Source of the DNA: Euonymus europaeus
Taxonomy: Eukaryota > Streptophyta > Magnoliopsida > Celastrales > Celastraceae
NCBI GenBank assembly: GCA_963580455.1
Contig: OY756958.1
Span: 16,504,501-16,568,500 of the forward strand
Length of the DNA: 64,000 bases
Reading direction: 5' to 3'
Position numbers and translations under genes: made by a program. Below are positions 22,723 to 34,984 of this stretch, piece after piece. Position 1 is the stretch's first letter. Each line of letters begins with the position of its first letter. The notes under the pieces are model-generated. The model made no database searches. It was not told the origin of the DNA and was given only the letters and a program-made list of their open reading frames with translations.

Positions 22723-24309
22723 TGCCCACCTGAAAAATTAAACACAATCTCAAAGGAATTCAATCAACAACTATTCATCATAGTTCTGTAGTCTAATAGG
22801 ACCTTAGGCCATCTATTCACAATCACAGTCTAGGTAGGGCCTCAAGCCTCCTAATTACATGCAAATCATATGCAAATAAATCATCACATAACCATCATCA
22901 TCAACAAACTATTATAGCATTCAGAATCATCAAGTAATAAGTGTGCTGAAGATAAACAACGAGGTTTAATGCATAACATAAATATCACTGATTCTCCAAG
23001 GGTGGCCATCCATGTTACGCTGCCTCCTACTAATCCGCAGGCTGGTTCTCAGCACCAGTCTCACTTGAAGAAAAAATGATAGGAAATAGGGTGAGTAGAA
23101 GGCTCAATAAGAAAATATAAAGAGTCATCAAAATTATAAGGCTGGATGACGAAATAAGCACAATGCAGCAAAATGACATCTAAAATGTGACAACAAAGTA
23201 GTAATTAATGGCTATACCTTATAGCTCCCTTGTACCGGTCAACGGATATTCGAAAAATCATTAGAAACCTTAAACATTGCCCCAGACAACCATAGATGCA
23301 CCTCCACAATGTGGAATCCCGATCCTGGTAATAATGCGCCCCTCGGTATCCAACATCACACAAATAGATCCTAAGAAAACTACGAGTCCATACCCATAGT
23401 TCCAGTGCAGCTACAGTGCATGTCCAACCATGTTATGCAAGAGAAGTATATATAAATAACAACCCTATATACATACGGAACTACGTGATGCATTAACGAG
23501 TGTTAACATGCCCAATAGATGATTAAGCATTAGTAAGGTATGCAATTAATCAATAACCAAACAAAGGAGGTTCGTTCTTCTTAAGGAGATTTAGGCATGA
23601 ATACAAAATGATGACCAATGGTGAAATATGAACCGCTATTTAGAGAATTGAAATAAATACGATTGAAAAGATGGGTAAGAATCCTTACCTCGTATCCAAG
23701 CAAAAAAATTATCAAAAATTCCCAAATTTTAGGTTTCGGCTTTTTTCCCAAGTTAACCGTACAAAAAAAATGGAAACCCATTTTATATCGATCATATATC
23801 TCAGTTCATTTATTAAAATCCAACTACCAAGAAAAAAATAATAAATTCATTACCTCTCTCTCTCTAGAAAAATTCCAACTCTTGAAATCTCTACAAATTG
23901 AACATGTGCCCAAATCAACAATAAAACCTACATTCATAATCATAATCAAGCATAGATTCAACTCCCTAAAACATCTAAACCCATAGATGGAAAATTTGAA
24001 CAAATCTAGGAAAACTTAGATATTTGGAAACCCTATAAAACTTACCTCAATTCCAAAATTGCTTGTGAAATCTTGCTTAGAAGTTTTTGGCCACCACATA
24101 TCCTCCTAAACCCAAGCTTTAATCTTGCCAAAATACTCTTCTCCTTCTCTCTCTCTCTCTCGGCTTCCTCTTTTCAGATATGCTAAACATCCATAGACTT
24201 TTCTATACATAACTTACATAATCTATGTGGCATGCTAACTGTGCATGCCCTTAGATTTTTGCAAGACAAGCTTTGATGTGGTTTTCAATGTCAAACCCTA
24301 CTTGCCGCC

Positions 24310-27300
24310 TAAAACATGAGAAATCTTGCTTCTCTTTCCACATTGTCTAACCAATGTATACCATGCTTGGTTAAAGTTCTTTTTATTATTTTCACTTTGC
24401 TCTTTCTGATTTTGCCATCTTCACATCTTTCATTTTCCTCTTTATGCATCATTTCATCAAACACCTTTCGTTCATAAGCTTTTTTGTTTCTTCTCTCTCC
24501 CTCACCATCTCTCTCTGTCTTACTTACCGACAATGGAACTCCAGCGTTCGGCGAGATCTTTCACAATCCCTCGACACTTAATCAAGAAATGAAGAGTTCA
24601 CGGACCTTGACCATTGGGTGCTAGACCTCATTGTCGAGTCTTTAGCGGCTAGGATAACTTCTTTTAAGCTCGTTTCTTGCTCTTTGATGCTAGAAAAATA
24701 AGGTTCTAGTTCATCTTTTTCGGTGAAATAAGTTGGACAATTGATTTCACCTTTTTATGTACAATCCATGCAATAATAGCATAGATCTATGTTATCACAT
24801 AGTTTTGAAGAAAGATTGTTGAGAATTCGTTAATAAAATTGTTAATTGTAGAATTTTTGCCTTTAAAATCGTTTATTATAGGATTTTAAGTATTTTGGAT
24901 CTAAATACATTATCCCAAACTTATAATGTAATTACAGATATGTGTATAACTTGAGAAATCATGTTGTATTTGTTTTGGTATTTTTTTTCCTAAGCTTGGG
25001 CAAGTATCATAGCAGAATGGTGTTTAGATTTGTGCGTTTGTTTCCCATGTTTTTTTCCCTCATGTGTACTCGGTGATGTATTCACAATGTAATAAACGTC
25101 TGCAAATATGTAAGGGCAATGTAATTATTACACTATGTTCTGGAGTTATGTCTTGACAATATGATAAACAACTAAGTTTTCTGACTCTTCATTTATTTTT
25201 CTAATGATATGAGTAAGTTGTTAATCAAAATATATTATTATGATATTACATTTGGTTTCCCTGCGAATGTAATAAGACTTACTAACAATGTAATAGGCAT
25301 TGTTTGTCACAATGTATTAGACATTGTTTGTCACAGTGTATTATTAGGCACTGTGTGTCACAGTCTAATTCTAACACCATCAGATTACTCCATATAATAA
25401 AAAACATATCCCACTGAGTATTTCATAATCTAATTATGGGTGCCAATTCATATATCAAAATGTAATAATTACATGTCCATGAAAAGTTGGCAAATTCGAA
25501 CAAAAGATCTCTGCTCATCAAACATTGGACTAATGTCACATATAATCTGCTCATTCTTTTGTGTTTTCATTTTCTTTTGGTCTTCATGCAATAGTTTGTT
25601 GAACAAAATGTAAAATGGTGTCTTATGTAGCGTTATCTTATGCTTCGCGTTGAGTTTGAGGTTGTCCAGTAGGGCTTTCAATCCACCAAGATTTGATTTC
25701 AATTGCATTTGTTTTGACGGTCTAATAATTTTTGTTCAAAGAAGATGCTCTAAGTTCTGATCGCGTTGTGCTACCTTTTCCAGCTATAAATTTACAAGAA
25801 TGTAATAACAACTTAATGTACTACATAATAAATTTACAATGAGATGTCACGCACACACTCCCAAATACATAAAAAATAAAAATTACATAGCACATTATCA
25901 TAAAAATAAACATTACATAAAATACTGTAATAATATAAACGCAATGTTTTAATTATATGAAGGAATATATTTAAAAAGTAATATGTTAAACTACAATGCA
26001 ATCAATTTCCATTTCTGGAAAACAATGTAATAAATATAAACACAATGTTTTAATTATATGAAATAATGTATTTAACAAATAAAATGCCAAATTACATTGC
26101 AATCTAATTTTCATTTCTATTTTCCATGTCCACATCACTAGCAGCTCAAAAAATTAAAATTTAATATGAAGCTTAAAAAACTAAATTTTGCATTCTAAAC
26201 ATTGAAATTATGCAATATCATTTTTACTACATTATCAAAGTAATAAACTGCCACTTCCAAATGACATCAATACAATGCCTTATGCACAGCTTAATATTGA
26301 TTAGCATTTCATAAAACACTACCAATAAAAATAATCAACCATACCTTCTTAAAAGCATTAGCAAATGCCACTGTCATTCCATTGCATTGCATGAAATTAA
26401 CAACTAATCATACCCATCCTAATTTACACACTGTCATAAAAAAATTCAAAAAATTGCTAATTCTAAAAGCATGTGAAACCCTAAAACTATTCACAAAAAT
26501 ACATTAAAATACCTTATATTATAGTGGGCGCCATTAAAACCCACGAAGCTTCACAAATCTAGTTAACAACAAATTCAATTCATTAATATATCAAAAAGCT
26601 AATACCAATGTAACATGCACAATGTAATATCCAAAATCTCAAAAATCGAATGTCATAGGCACTTATTACAGAATATATTTTGGAATACATTGTGTAAAAG
26701 TTAAAGAAATAACACCCATCATCATTGTAATTAACCAAGCCAATGTAATTAATGCAATGTAATTATCTTTTCAATGTAACATACACAATTTACACACTTG
26801 ATCATTGATTCTTGTCATACAAACTATTCCAAAATAGCAGCATCAAAGAACCCAAATTAAATTGAAATTAACAAATAAAAATACAATGCAAGTAAAAAAA
26901 CAACAAAAGTACATTGAATATGTGCTATCACAATGAGCAAAAAAATGAAGTCTTCAAATGAGGTCTCACATTAGAATTATAAACATTGTCACTGGTTGAT
27001 CACAAAAATCATTTATATTTTAGTTTCAAACACTAAAAACTCACCTTTTACATGGAATACAATGTAATCAATTTTTTAAACATTGCAAAATCCCTAAAAA
27101 CGTTGACAATAACAACGAACAATATGAAGAAAAAATAGAATCGAACAGCGTAATAAAAATCATAAAAAGTAAAAAAAAAATACCTTAAAAAAAACTTAAC
27201 AATATTGACTACTTATCAGCCTATGAGCTTCTCAAAGATATCATCTTCTCCAACTTCAAAAAAGAATCCATCATTAAAATATAAAAAAACTTGATACAAT

Positions 27301-27830
27301 GCAAATAGACTTTCAACATAATAAATAACCTTGACTCAACTTGTTTTAAGGGGACTAAAATGATGTATGAAGGTTGTTGTAACTTGAACGAGCTTCAAAA
27401 GCACTAGGATTCAACCTCAAATTAACTGGAGAATAAGCTAAAAGGTCTCTTTCGATGCAAATGTGTTTTTTTTGGGACAATAGCCTTGATAATGGTATAA
27501 CAAAGTAACCATAGTTAACTGGGATTAGACATGTCATTGTAATAGCTCTGACATGCACAATCAATTTAAAAGGAAACTGTCATTACATTTTCAATTTTAA
27601 AACCATTCAAAATTGCTGACTCACACCAATATGATATCCATCTAGATTGTGTACAATTATGGATACATATATTATGTATACCTAGTATTACCGTCCTTTT
27701 TTAAGTCTCTTTCTTTTAATTACAAGGGAACTTCCGCTCCATTTCATTGTTAAATTTTAATTAATTTTTTTTTCTTTTTTACTTAATAAATGGGACCTGT
27801 GCCATTGACTTTAGTAGCCACTTTCGGTGG
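24310..27830. repeat. AT-rich non-coding insert with recurrent AATGTAAT motif
   Basis: From about 24900 to 27100 the motif AATGTAAT (often CAATGTAATAA) occurs at least ten times, for example near 24921, 25090, 25117, 25268, 25287, 25459, 26030, 26750 and 27061. Variants include AATGTATTA and AATGTTTTAATTATATGAA. The stretch has no frame resembling a known family. A minus-strand frame at 25708-25469 (79 codons) is not recognised. The ends of the insert are not defined, so the borders given are estimates. It may be the interior of a non-autonomous DNA element. Confidence 0.4.
25262..25370. repeat. Short tandem array, ~26-29 bp unit, three to four copies
   Basis: Variants of GGCATTGTTTGTCACAATGT repeat head to tail: ATTGTTTGTCACAATGTATT, ATTGTTTGTCACAGTGTATT, ACTGTGTGTCACAGTC. 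It lies within the AATGTAAT-rich stretch. Confidence 0.7.
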
Positions 27831-27859
27831 CCCAAAACATGGCCACCGAAAGTGGCCTA
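27811..27859. repeat. Perfect inverted repeat (hairpin) CCACTTTCGGTGGCC
   Basis: GCCACTTTCGGTGGCC and GGCCACCGAAAGTGGC face each other across nine bases. It is unusually GC-rich for the area and followed by a TATATAATATA tract. It probably belongs to the 5' part of the LTR that starts at 28097 on the minus strand. Confidence 0.75.
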
Positions 27860-28097
27860 TATTATTTATTATATATTATATATATAATATAATATTTGTG
27901 TTTATGTTTAAATATATATATTGATTTCATTATTTTATTTATGATTTGTATTATTCAATTCAATTAATAAAAAGCATATTCTTAGTCGATTTTAATCCCA
28001 ATCTTGATATTTTTCGAACCCGAATTTTTATTTTCATTTCAATATTATTATTATTATTATTACTATTTTCTTGGTATTTCTAGGTCGGGGTATTACA

Positions 28098-28555
28098 CAA
28101 GCTTGAAGCCCCTCCAATCAAACTCAAATCTAATAAATACATGCAATAATGAGTCCAAATCAACCTATTAAGACTCCATTATTAACAATAAATCAAGATT
28201 CAACCCTAACGTACAAAACCCATAAAAACCTAACTATGAAATTTCATAGAAACACTTACCTTTATCTTGAAGCCTTCCTTGGATCTTCTCTTAGAACTTC
28301 AATATTTGTTCAATCTCAGAGAATCTCTCCTCGTCTCTCTACTTCTCTCTCGCCTAGATGCCATTTTTCTTCTCCCTTCTGTCTTCTTTGCCTTAGACGC
28401 GCCCATGACTGCGCCTAGGCATGCCTAATCTCTGAAATTCCCCAAAAATGTCAATTTTTCATCCCTTAAATGCCCCAAATGTTAATATTTTGGAGCGTGT
28501 AACCGTGTCTCCTTCTTATATGATATTTATATTATTTTTTATTCAAGATATCACA
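28098..28555 (-). repeat. 3' LTR, proximal part, of the Del/Tekay-like element
   Basis: On the minus strand it starts TGTGATATCTTG directly after the polypurine tract. It continues through GGCGAGAGAGAAGTAGAGAG and AAGATAAAGGTAAGTG to CAAGCTTG at 28098, where the TGTAATACCCCGACC border begins. Order and content match the first third of an LTR whose remainder lies at 16262-17435. Confidence 0.6.
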
Positions 28556-28569
28556 TTCTCCTCCATTTA
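28556..28569 (-). other. Polypurine tract of the Del/Tekay-like element
   Basis: The minus strand reads AAATGGAGGAGAA immediately before the LTR start TGTGATATC. This is the expected second-strand primer site. Confidence 0.7.
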
Positions 28570-28761
28570 AAATGATTTCGTCCCCTAAATTCTCACAACA
28601 GTTAATAAATCTTACCTAATGGAGTAAAGAGTGTTGGAAAATTTTCTCGCATCTCGGACTCATGCTCCCACGTCGCTTCTTCAACAATGTGATACTTCCA
28701 TCACACCTTAACTAACGGTATGGTTTTTTTTTGTAGCACCTTTTCTTGCCTATCCAAAATT

Positions 28762-31540
28762 TACACTGGTTGCAAAATAAAAATAGCATCCACATCCATG
28801 CCAATCGTGGACCAATCTAGTACATGTGTTGGATCTGGTTCATACTTTCTTAACACAAACACATAAAACACATTATGTTCAGCCGCAAGTTGTGCCAGTA
28901 ATGCGAATCTGTATGTCATTTTTTGTAATCGACTCAAAATGTCGAACGGCCCAATAAATTTGGGTACCAATTTTCCTTGCTTATTGAACTGTTTGAAACC
29001 TCTACAACTACTAATCTTTACAAACACACGATCCCTAATCTAAAATTCTAGTGACCTTCTCCTTCAGTCACCATAACTTTTTGACGCAATTGTGTTGTTT
29101 GCAATCTTTTTCAAAATACTTCCATACATTATGTGGTTTCTATAACCGAATTCGGACCTAATAGAGTCTTCTCTCCAACTTTAGCACAACAAAATGGTGA
29201 TATGCATAGTCGAGCATACAATGCCTGATACAGTGCCGATTGGATACGACTATGATAACTGACATTATACATAAATTTCCTAAGATCTAAGTAATTCTCT
29301 CAGTTGCACTTCTAGTCTAGCACACAAGCTTGAAGCATATCTTATAATATCTGGATTAATCTCTCCCTTTGTCCATTAGTTTGAAGATGAAATGTCATGC
29401 TCAGATACAATTGAGGGCCTAAAGCTTGCTATAAAATGTCCCAAAATTGAGAAGTAAATCTAGGGTCCCGATCTGATACAATAAAACATGACACTCCATG
29501 TAATTTAACTATTTCTTGCACGTACAACTTAACCAAATTAATTATAGAGTCATATTTGCATATTGGCAAAAGATGAGTTGACTTTGTTAGTTTGTCAATC
29601 ACCACTCACACACTATCATACCCACGAGGTGACCACAATAAGTCTATAACAAAATCCATCATAACATGTTCCTATTTCCATTGAGCTACTGGTAATGGTT
29701 TGTAGTAATCTTGTTGGTTTCTCATGTTCTGCTTTCACCTGCTAACAAGTAAGGTATTTACTCTCAAATTCAACTGCCACTTTTCATACCTTTCCACCAG
29801 AACTACCATTTTACATCATGGTACAATTTAGTGTTTCTCTGATGTATAGAAAATTGAGAATGATGTGCTTCATTCAAGATCACATTTCTCAATTCAGTAT
29901 CCTCTAGTACTACTAGTCTACCTCCAAAATGACTCTAACCCATCTTGCTTCATTCACAATAACATTAAACTTTTCATCATGATTTTGAGCATCAATTATT
30001 TTATGCATCAGCATAGGTCGTAACACAAGGCTACCAAAACATATTCATTCCTTCTACTTCACAATTTGCATTCTTTACTGATTCAAAATTTCACCATTCT
30101 CCCATTCTTTTACTGTAATCCATGCCAGCTGCACTTTTCTGCTTAATGCATAACTACAACATTAGTTTTACCTGGATGATGTTGCAATGTAAAAAATCAT
30201 AATCTACTAGATACTCCATCCATCTTCTTTGCCTTTGATTCAATTATTTTTGCATAAATAAGTATTTTAAGATTTCGTGATCATATATTACTTTGAACTT
30301 CTCACCGTAGAGATAATACCTCCATTGCTTCAATGCAAAGACCACCACAACCAATTCTAAATCATGAACAGTATAATTACGTTCATGCAGTTGTAGTAAA
30401 CTTGATACATACTAAACCAATCTATTTTTTTACATTAGTACACACCCTAAACCAACAATCGAGGCATCACAATATATATGATAACCCAAATCTCTCTCGA
30501 GTATAAGTACAGGTGGTGTGGTGAGTCTTTGTTCTAATTCCTCAAAAGCATACTCACATTCATTAGTCCTCTGATAAGGAATATTCTTACAAGTTAAATG
30601 AGTAAGGGGTGCTACAATTTTGGAGAAATTTTCAAGAATTCTTCTATAATATCTCGCCAACCCCAAGAAACTTCAAATCTCTTTAACATTTTTTTGGTCT
30701 TCGCCATTCAAATACATACTTCACTTTGGATGGATCTATTGCTACCTTCATACGAAATCACATGTCCCAAAAATTTCTCTTTGTCCAACCAAAACTCATA
30801 TTTACTCATTTTCGCATACAACTGATGTTGTCTCAACGTTTGCAACACTATTCTCAAATGTAGCTCATGTTCCTCTTTCGTTGGTGAATAAATTAAAATA
30901 TCATTAATAAAAACTATCACAAATTGATCCAAATATGGCCTAAATATCCTTTGCATTATATTCATGAAAGTGATTGGAGCATTGGTTAACTCGAAAGGTA
31001 ACACTAAGAATTCATAATGTTTGTATCTTGTACAAAATGCAGTTTTGGTCACATTTTTTTTCTCAGATTAATAAGTGATGGTATCTTGATCTTAGATAAA
31101 TTTTCAAATAATAACAAGATCCCTTTAATAGATCAAATAGATCGTTAATCTGTAGAAGTGGATACTTATTCTTTATAGTCACTTGGTTCAGTTGCCTTTA
31201 GTTAACACACATTCTAAGAGATCCATCATTCTTCTTTACAAACAACACTGAATCTCCCCACGGTGAACTGCTTGGTCTTATAAATCCAATATCTAACAAC
31301 TCTTGTAACTTTTTACTAATTCCGACAATTCAGCTAGTGTTTTCCAATAAAGAGGTATAAAAATTGGGCAGTGCTAGGGTATATATCAATAGCATACTTT
31401 ATTTCTTGTTTAGAGGGTAAATTTTGTAATTCTTTAGGAAACACATCTGTATACTCATCTATCACACGAATATTTATTCACTCGATTCATTGATAATCAA
31501 ACTTGTCATTCTACACTCAATATAGTTTGAGTTACTTAAG
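28762..31540 (-). pseudogene. pol: pol (RT, RNase H, integrase) of the Del/Tekay-like element
   Basis: The minus strand reads, in family order: DVFPKELQNLPSKQEIKYAI (about 31450); [20 protein letters not shown] and [18 protein letters not shown] (31310-31130); RT core [20 protein letters not shown]. The catalytic segment reads FINDILIYS, with N in place of the first D (about 30910). RNase H follows with GLARYYRRILENFSKIVAPL and YCDASIVGLGCVL (30666-30435). Next are RRWMEYLVDYDF (30210), the integrase core around LHGVSCFIVSDRDPRF (29470) and QTNGQRERLIQIL (29390). The C-terminus reads GKLVPKFIGPFDILSRL and FYVFVLRKYEPDPTHVLDW (28960-28810). Stops and shifts are frequent, and the catalytic change alone would kill RT. 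Confidence 0.88.
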
Positions 31541-31544
31541 AAAT

Positions 31545-31747
31545 GAGTACAAGGGTAGACATTCTCCTTCTACCTAGACTTATCACCCTTCATTATGTGG
31601 TCGCATAGCAAATGCTTACCTGCATCTCTCCCTCTGTATGTATAGGTCCACTATCTTAAACCCAACACCACAAGCTCGAACCATCTCTTCGTAATATCTT
31701 CTTTCCAGTCAAGAAATCAACCAAAATTCACAATCATTCCAGAAACA
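31545..31747 (-). repeat. LTR-derived segment, second copy of 16717-16913
   Basis: Shares long phrases with 16717-16913: CACCCTTCATTATGTG, CATCTCTCCCTCTGTATGTA against GATCTCTCCCTTTGTACGTA, and CCAGTCAAGAAATCAACC with CACAATCATTCCA. It abuts the truncated 5' end of pol, so gag and protease have been replaced by LTR-like DNA. Confidence 0.7.
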
Positions 31748-31937
31748 CATTTCTAAGTTCTCAAGTATTCTACCCAAATATTAATGTTAATAAGACAAAA
31801 TATAATTACCAATATTTTTGGATTATCACAGGGTTATGATATCTCCTACCTGGTGAGGTGTGCCTTGCGTCTCGCATCTTTGCATAACCTCTGAATCATT
31901 CCCTAAACCTCTGATGTAGTATTTCACTGAACCATTT

Positions 31938-31957
31938 GATACCAATTTATAAAGGAA
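31938..31957 (-). other. Probable primer-binding site, Met-tRNA type
   Basis: The minus strand reads AATTGGTATCAAATGGTTC, close to TGGTATCAGAGC. It marks the inner edge of a lost or unrecognised 5' LTR of the Del/Tekay-like element. Confidence 0.5.
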
Positions 31958-32819
31958 TCGTCACTAGGAAAAGAAACTCCTTGATCAACCAATTACCACC
32001 CCCCTAAAAAAAATTGAGATCTTCTAGCTCCAAATCCTCGCATTGTCCGATCGTCATAGTTTGGAGATTGACGACAATGATTGATGACCCACGATGGTAT
32101 GTCTCCCTATTCCTCTTCCTCTATTTTTCCTCTACTAAGATTTCCACTTTTTTAAACATTTTTTACTTTCCCTATTACCCATTTAACTCCAGTCGCAACC
32201 GGTTTTGCGAAATGAATTTTAAATATAAATATAATAAAATATACGAAGTCGCCACCAATTGAATAGGTGCAATTGGTCACCATGAAAAATATAATTTTGG
32301 TATACGAAAAATCCAGAAAAAGGGTAAACGAGTTTGTTGCGTATGGGGAAGGTGTGAGGCACCCCACAACGCCTGTTTTAAAAACAGTTGCCGACTTAAT
32401 TTTTATTATCCCATTAAATGACTTTCCTTGAAAATATTAATTGTAGCATATATAAAGTGCGATAATTATATAAGTTATACAAAAATTATATAAAATGAAA
32501 ATAATATTTAGATAAATATAATAGCTACATAAGATAAAATAATTTAGGTAAATATATGGCTATGTCAAAATAGAGTAAAATGAACTTATAGAATATATAT
32601 ATATAATATATAATATATTCAAATATAAAATAATTTTATAATATATATATATATATATAAACTATATTAAAAGTCTTAATATTGAGGTTCATAGGGGTTT
32701 TCCATCCAATGGCCAAATTTTCCAAGAAACACTCTCACCTCAAGAATTTATCCGAGGGTGCATCCAATGCATTCCTCAAATCGATTACATCGTAGGTAAA
32801 AACTTTTAATATAATTTTT

Positions 32820-33030
32820 ATATACTACATAGGTTTAAAGTAAAGTAAAATAAAATATAAACCACAAATAACATAATAATGAATAAAAATAAAGTAAAAT
32901 AGAAATAGAAATAGAGATAGAGATAAAGATAAATAAAACGAAAATAAAATGAAATAAAAATAAAATATGATATAGATAAATAAAAATAAAAACAAAACAA
33001 GAATAAAATAAAAATAAAAATAAAATGTTG
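32820..33030. repeat. AAATAAAATA / AAAATAAAAATA low-complexity tract
   Basis: Purely A-rich simple sequence on the plus strand within the LTR. The equivalent tract of the other LTR is at 41880-42050 and 46920-47020, on either side of the MULE. Confidence 0.85.
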
Positions 33031-33639
33031 GGAACCGAGTTTTTTTTGAAAATTATACGATATCAATTATCGCAAATCCCCTAATCCAACATATTAAAAT
33101 ATTAAATCACATAATTAACAAATAAATCAAACAACATTAAATCAATTATTCAATTCACATATAAACACATTTCAAACAACATTCACATATAAACACGTTT
33201 CAAATAGCATATTAACAATGTTGAAGAATGATGAATGACATGCAATCTCGGTTCCCTTTTTTTATTAGCAATCGAATATTTCAATCATGTTATTAAATTA
33301 ACATGATTGAAAACTTATAATCAATTGCTTTGATGCAATAAACATACAAAATGTCACATAGAATTTATTTTTCATGCAATTTTCAAATCCAAACATAAAA
33401 CCCAAAATCGAAATAATTCATACAATCCATTGGCCCAAACCATTAAATCCAACATACATACAAAAGTCCAAATGCTTCACCTAATCCATTTATGGAGCCC
33501 AATTATCATCAAATGAATACTCATGTTTAAGCCCAAATAAACACCTAAAACCCCAAATACAATTTTAAGCCTACACACAACATTCAAAGACTCAAAAACA
33601 AAAACAATAAAGAGAAATATTCACAATACAGTTTCGGAA

Positions 33640-34130
33640 ATACCAACTTTTGGAGCATTATCCACGGTTCGATTTGGCCGATTTTTGGAAAGTGGTTAGA
33701 CGACAGTCGTTTCTTGATTCTGAACGGTGGGATTCTGATTTGAAGCTCCAGAAGATCAAGTTCAAAACTGGTTTCCAAACTGATTTTTGTAGGGATATTC
33801 ATCAAAATGGAGTTCGGGAATGGTGACGGATGGAGGGCTTTCTGTGGTTGGATTTTGCTGATTTTTGGACAGTGGTTAGGAGACGGAGTGATCTTGATTT
33901 TGGACGGACAGATTGTGATTTAAAGCTTCAGAAGGTTAGTATCGAAACTGGTTTCCGAACTGATTTGTGTAGGGATATTTCTCAAAATGAAGTTTTGGGA
34001 CTGGTGACGGATGGAGGGCTATTTGTGGTTTGATTTGGCTGATTTTTGGACAGGGATTAGAAGAAGGAGTGATCTTGATTTTGAACGGTCCGATTATGGT
34101 TTGAAGTTTCAGAAGGTGGACATATGGTGG
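33640..34130. repeat. Tandem repeat, ~185 bp unit, about 2.7 copies
   Basis: The phrases GATTTTTGGA(A/C)AGTGGTTAG, CGGA…GTGATTTGAAGCT(C/T)CAGAAG and CTGATTT(T/G)TGTAGGGATATT recur near 33680, 33860 and 34040. It lies inside the 3' LTR. Confidence 0.7.
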
Positions 34131-34783
34131 CAGTGAAAATGGTGGTTTATGTGGTGATATGGTTTTTTAGTGTATTTGGGAGAAGAAGAATTGTGGTGGT
34201 GGCTTAAGTTGAGAGAAGAGAGGGTTAGGGTTGCTGGATCCCTCTTTTTTCGTCCCCCTTCTTTCACATAACCAACACCTCTTTTTATAATACCAAAACC
34301 GAATCCTTTCTTCCCAAAGAATCCCTAAAATCATGTCAACTCTTCTAATTCTCCCTTGATTTCTTTCCTTCCCCATCCTATGGCATCTCTATCTTTCAAA
34401 TCCTAACCGTGTTTTCCTTTTCCGGCATTCCTAAATCTCTCAAGAATCCCGCACATCCCTCTACTCTTTCCTTTTTCCGGTCATCTCCTCTCTCTCTTTC
34501 CTTTTTCTCTCCATATGGCGCTCTCTTTCCTTTTTCTCTCCATATCTTTTTCTTCCTATGACATTAGGTTAAAGAAGTTTAGGCCGGGCCGGGCTACACG
34601 TTTGAGTTAATATTTGGGCTTTAATCTTTGGGCTTATGGCTTATTGTTTGGATTTAATTTGTGCAACAAAATAGGTCACTTATTTGGACTTTGGAGCTTG
34701 TGTTGGGTTATGGGCCATTGAATGAATTTATCCATGTTTTGAATTTAAATTTTGTGGGATCCGGGCAAAAATGGGGTATAACA

Positions 34784-34798
34784 GCTGCCCCTCTTTGC
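34784..34798 (-). other. Polypurine tract of the LARD-like element
   Basis: The minus strand reads GCAAAGAGGGGCAGC, ending exactly where TGTTATACCCC begins. This is the main evidence for orientation. Confidence 0.65.
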
Positions 34799-34984
34799 GG
34801 GACTTTTTGTAGTAAATGGCGCGTAAATGTATTGTATCCCAATTTTGGCCATATGAACTTAGAATTAGGTAGCAACCTTGAAAATATGAATCTTTTCTAT
34901 TCCTTGTCAGAAATTAAACCGTGAACAAATACATGATAAATTAAAACGTACAAGAATATAGGTTGAAGTCGTATATTTAGTGAT

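Larger units (their letters stand above)
17436..28097 (-). repeat. Second LTR (probable solo LTR) interrupting the Del/Tekay-like LTR
   Basis: One border reads TGTAATGCCCCGACCC at 17436. The other, read on the minus strand from 28097, is TGTAATACCCCGACCTAG. Between them lie the Reina-like element (17543-22722) and an AT-rich insert (about 24310-27830). What remains, roughly 2 kb, has LTR landmarks in minus orientation: CACCTGAAAAATTAAAC (22728), GGGTGAGTAGAAGGCTC (23090), CTTACCTCGTATCCAAG (23685) and a CTCTCTCTCTCTCGG tract (24150). The bases next to the two borders (CTTAA, CAAGC) do not form a target duplication, so recombination between copies is an alternative. Confidence 0.45.
16262..31963 (-). 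mobile_element. Del/Tekay-like Ty3/gypsy retrotransposon, decayed and much interrupted
   Basis: Read on the minus strand, there is a tRNA-Met-type primer site near 31950 and pol remnants at 31540-28762. A polypurine tract is at 28556-28569, and a 3' LTR starts TGTGATATCTTG at 28555. That LTR runs to 28098, appears to be split there by another LTR (17436-28097), and seems to resume at 17435, ending at 16262 (…CGAGGTGTGACA). The summed LTR is about 1.6 kb. The interior is only about 3.4 kb, because most of gag and protease is missing. The integrase tail and RT style indicate the Del/Tekay group. The 5' LTR is not recognised and may have been lost or interrupted where the LARD-like element begins. 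Confidence 0.6.
32191..34783 (-). repeat. 3' LTR of the LARD-like element
   Basis: About 2.6 kb. Shared with 41248-48154: GGTTTTGCGAAA at the left edge, AGTCGCCACCAATTGAATAG against AGTTGCCACCAACTGAATAA, GAAAATCCAGAAAAAGGGTA, an (A)AAATAAAAATA tract, and GGGTTAAAGA…GGCCGGGC near the right edge. 33640-34130 holds three diverged copies of a roughly 185 bp unit (GATTTTTGGACAGTGGTTAG-like, TGATTTGTGTAGGGATATT). Confidence 0.75.

Noticed and set aside
25469..25708. 79-codon minus-strand frame in the AATGTAAT-rich stretch
   Set aside because: Looks less repetitive than its neighbours, but there is no recognisable domain, start context or splice support. Chance is the simplest explanation.
32818..33066. 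Frame of almost only F, Y, L and I on the minus strand
   Set aside because: Direct translation of the AAATAAAATA simple-sequence tract.
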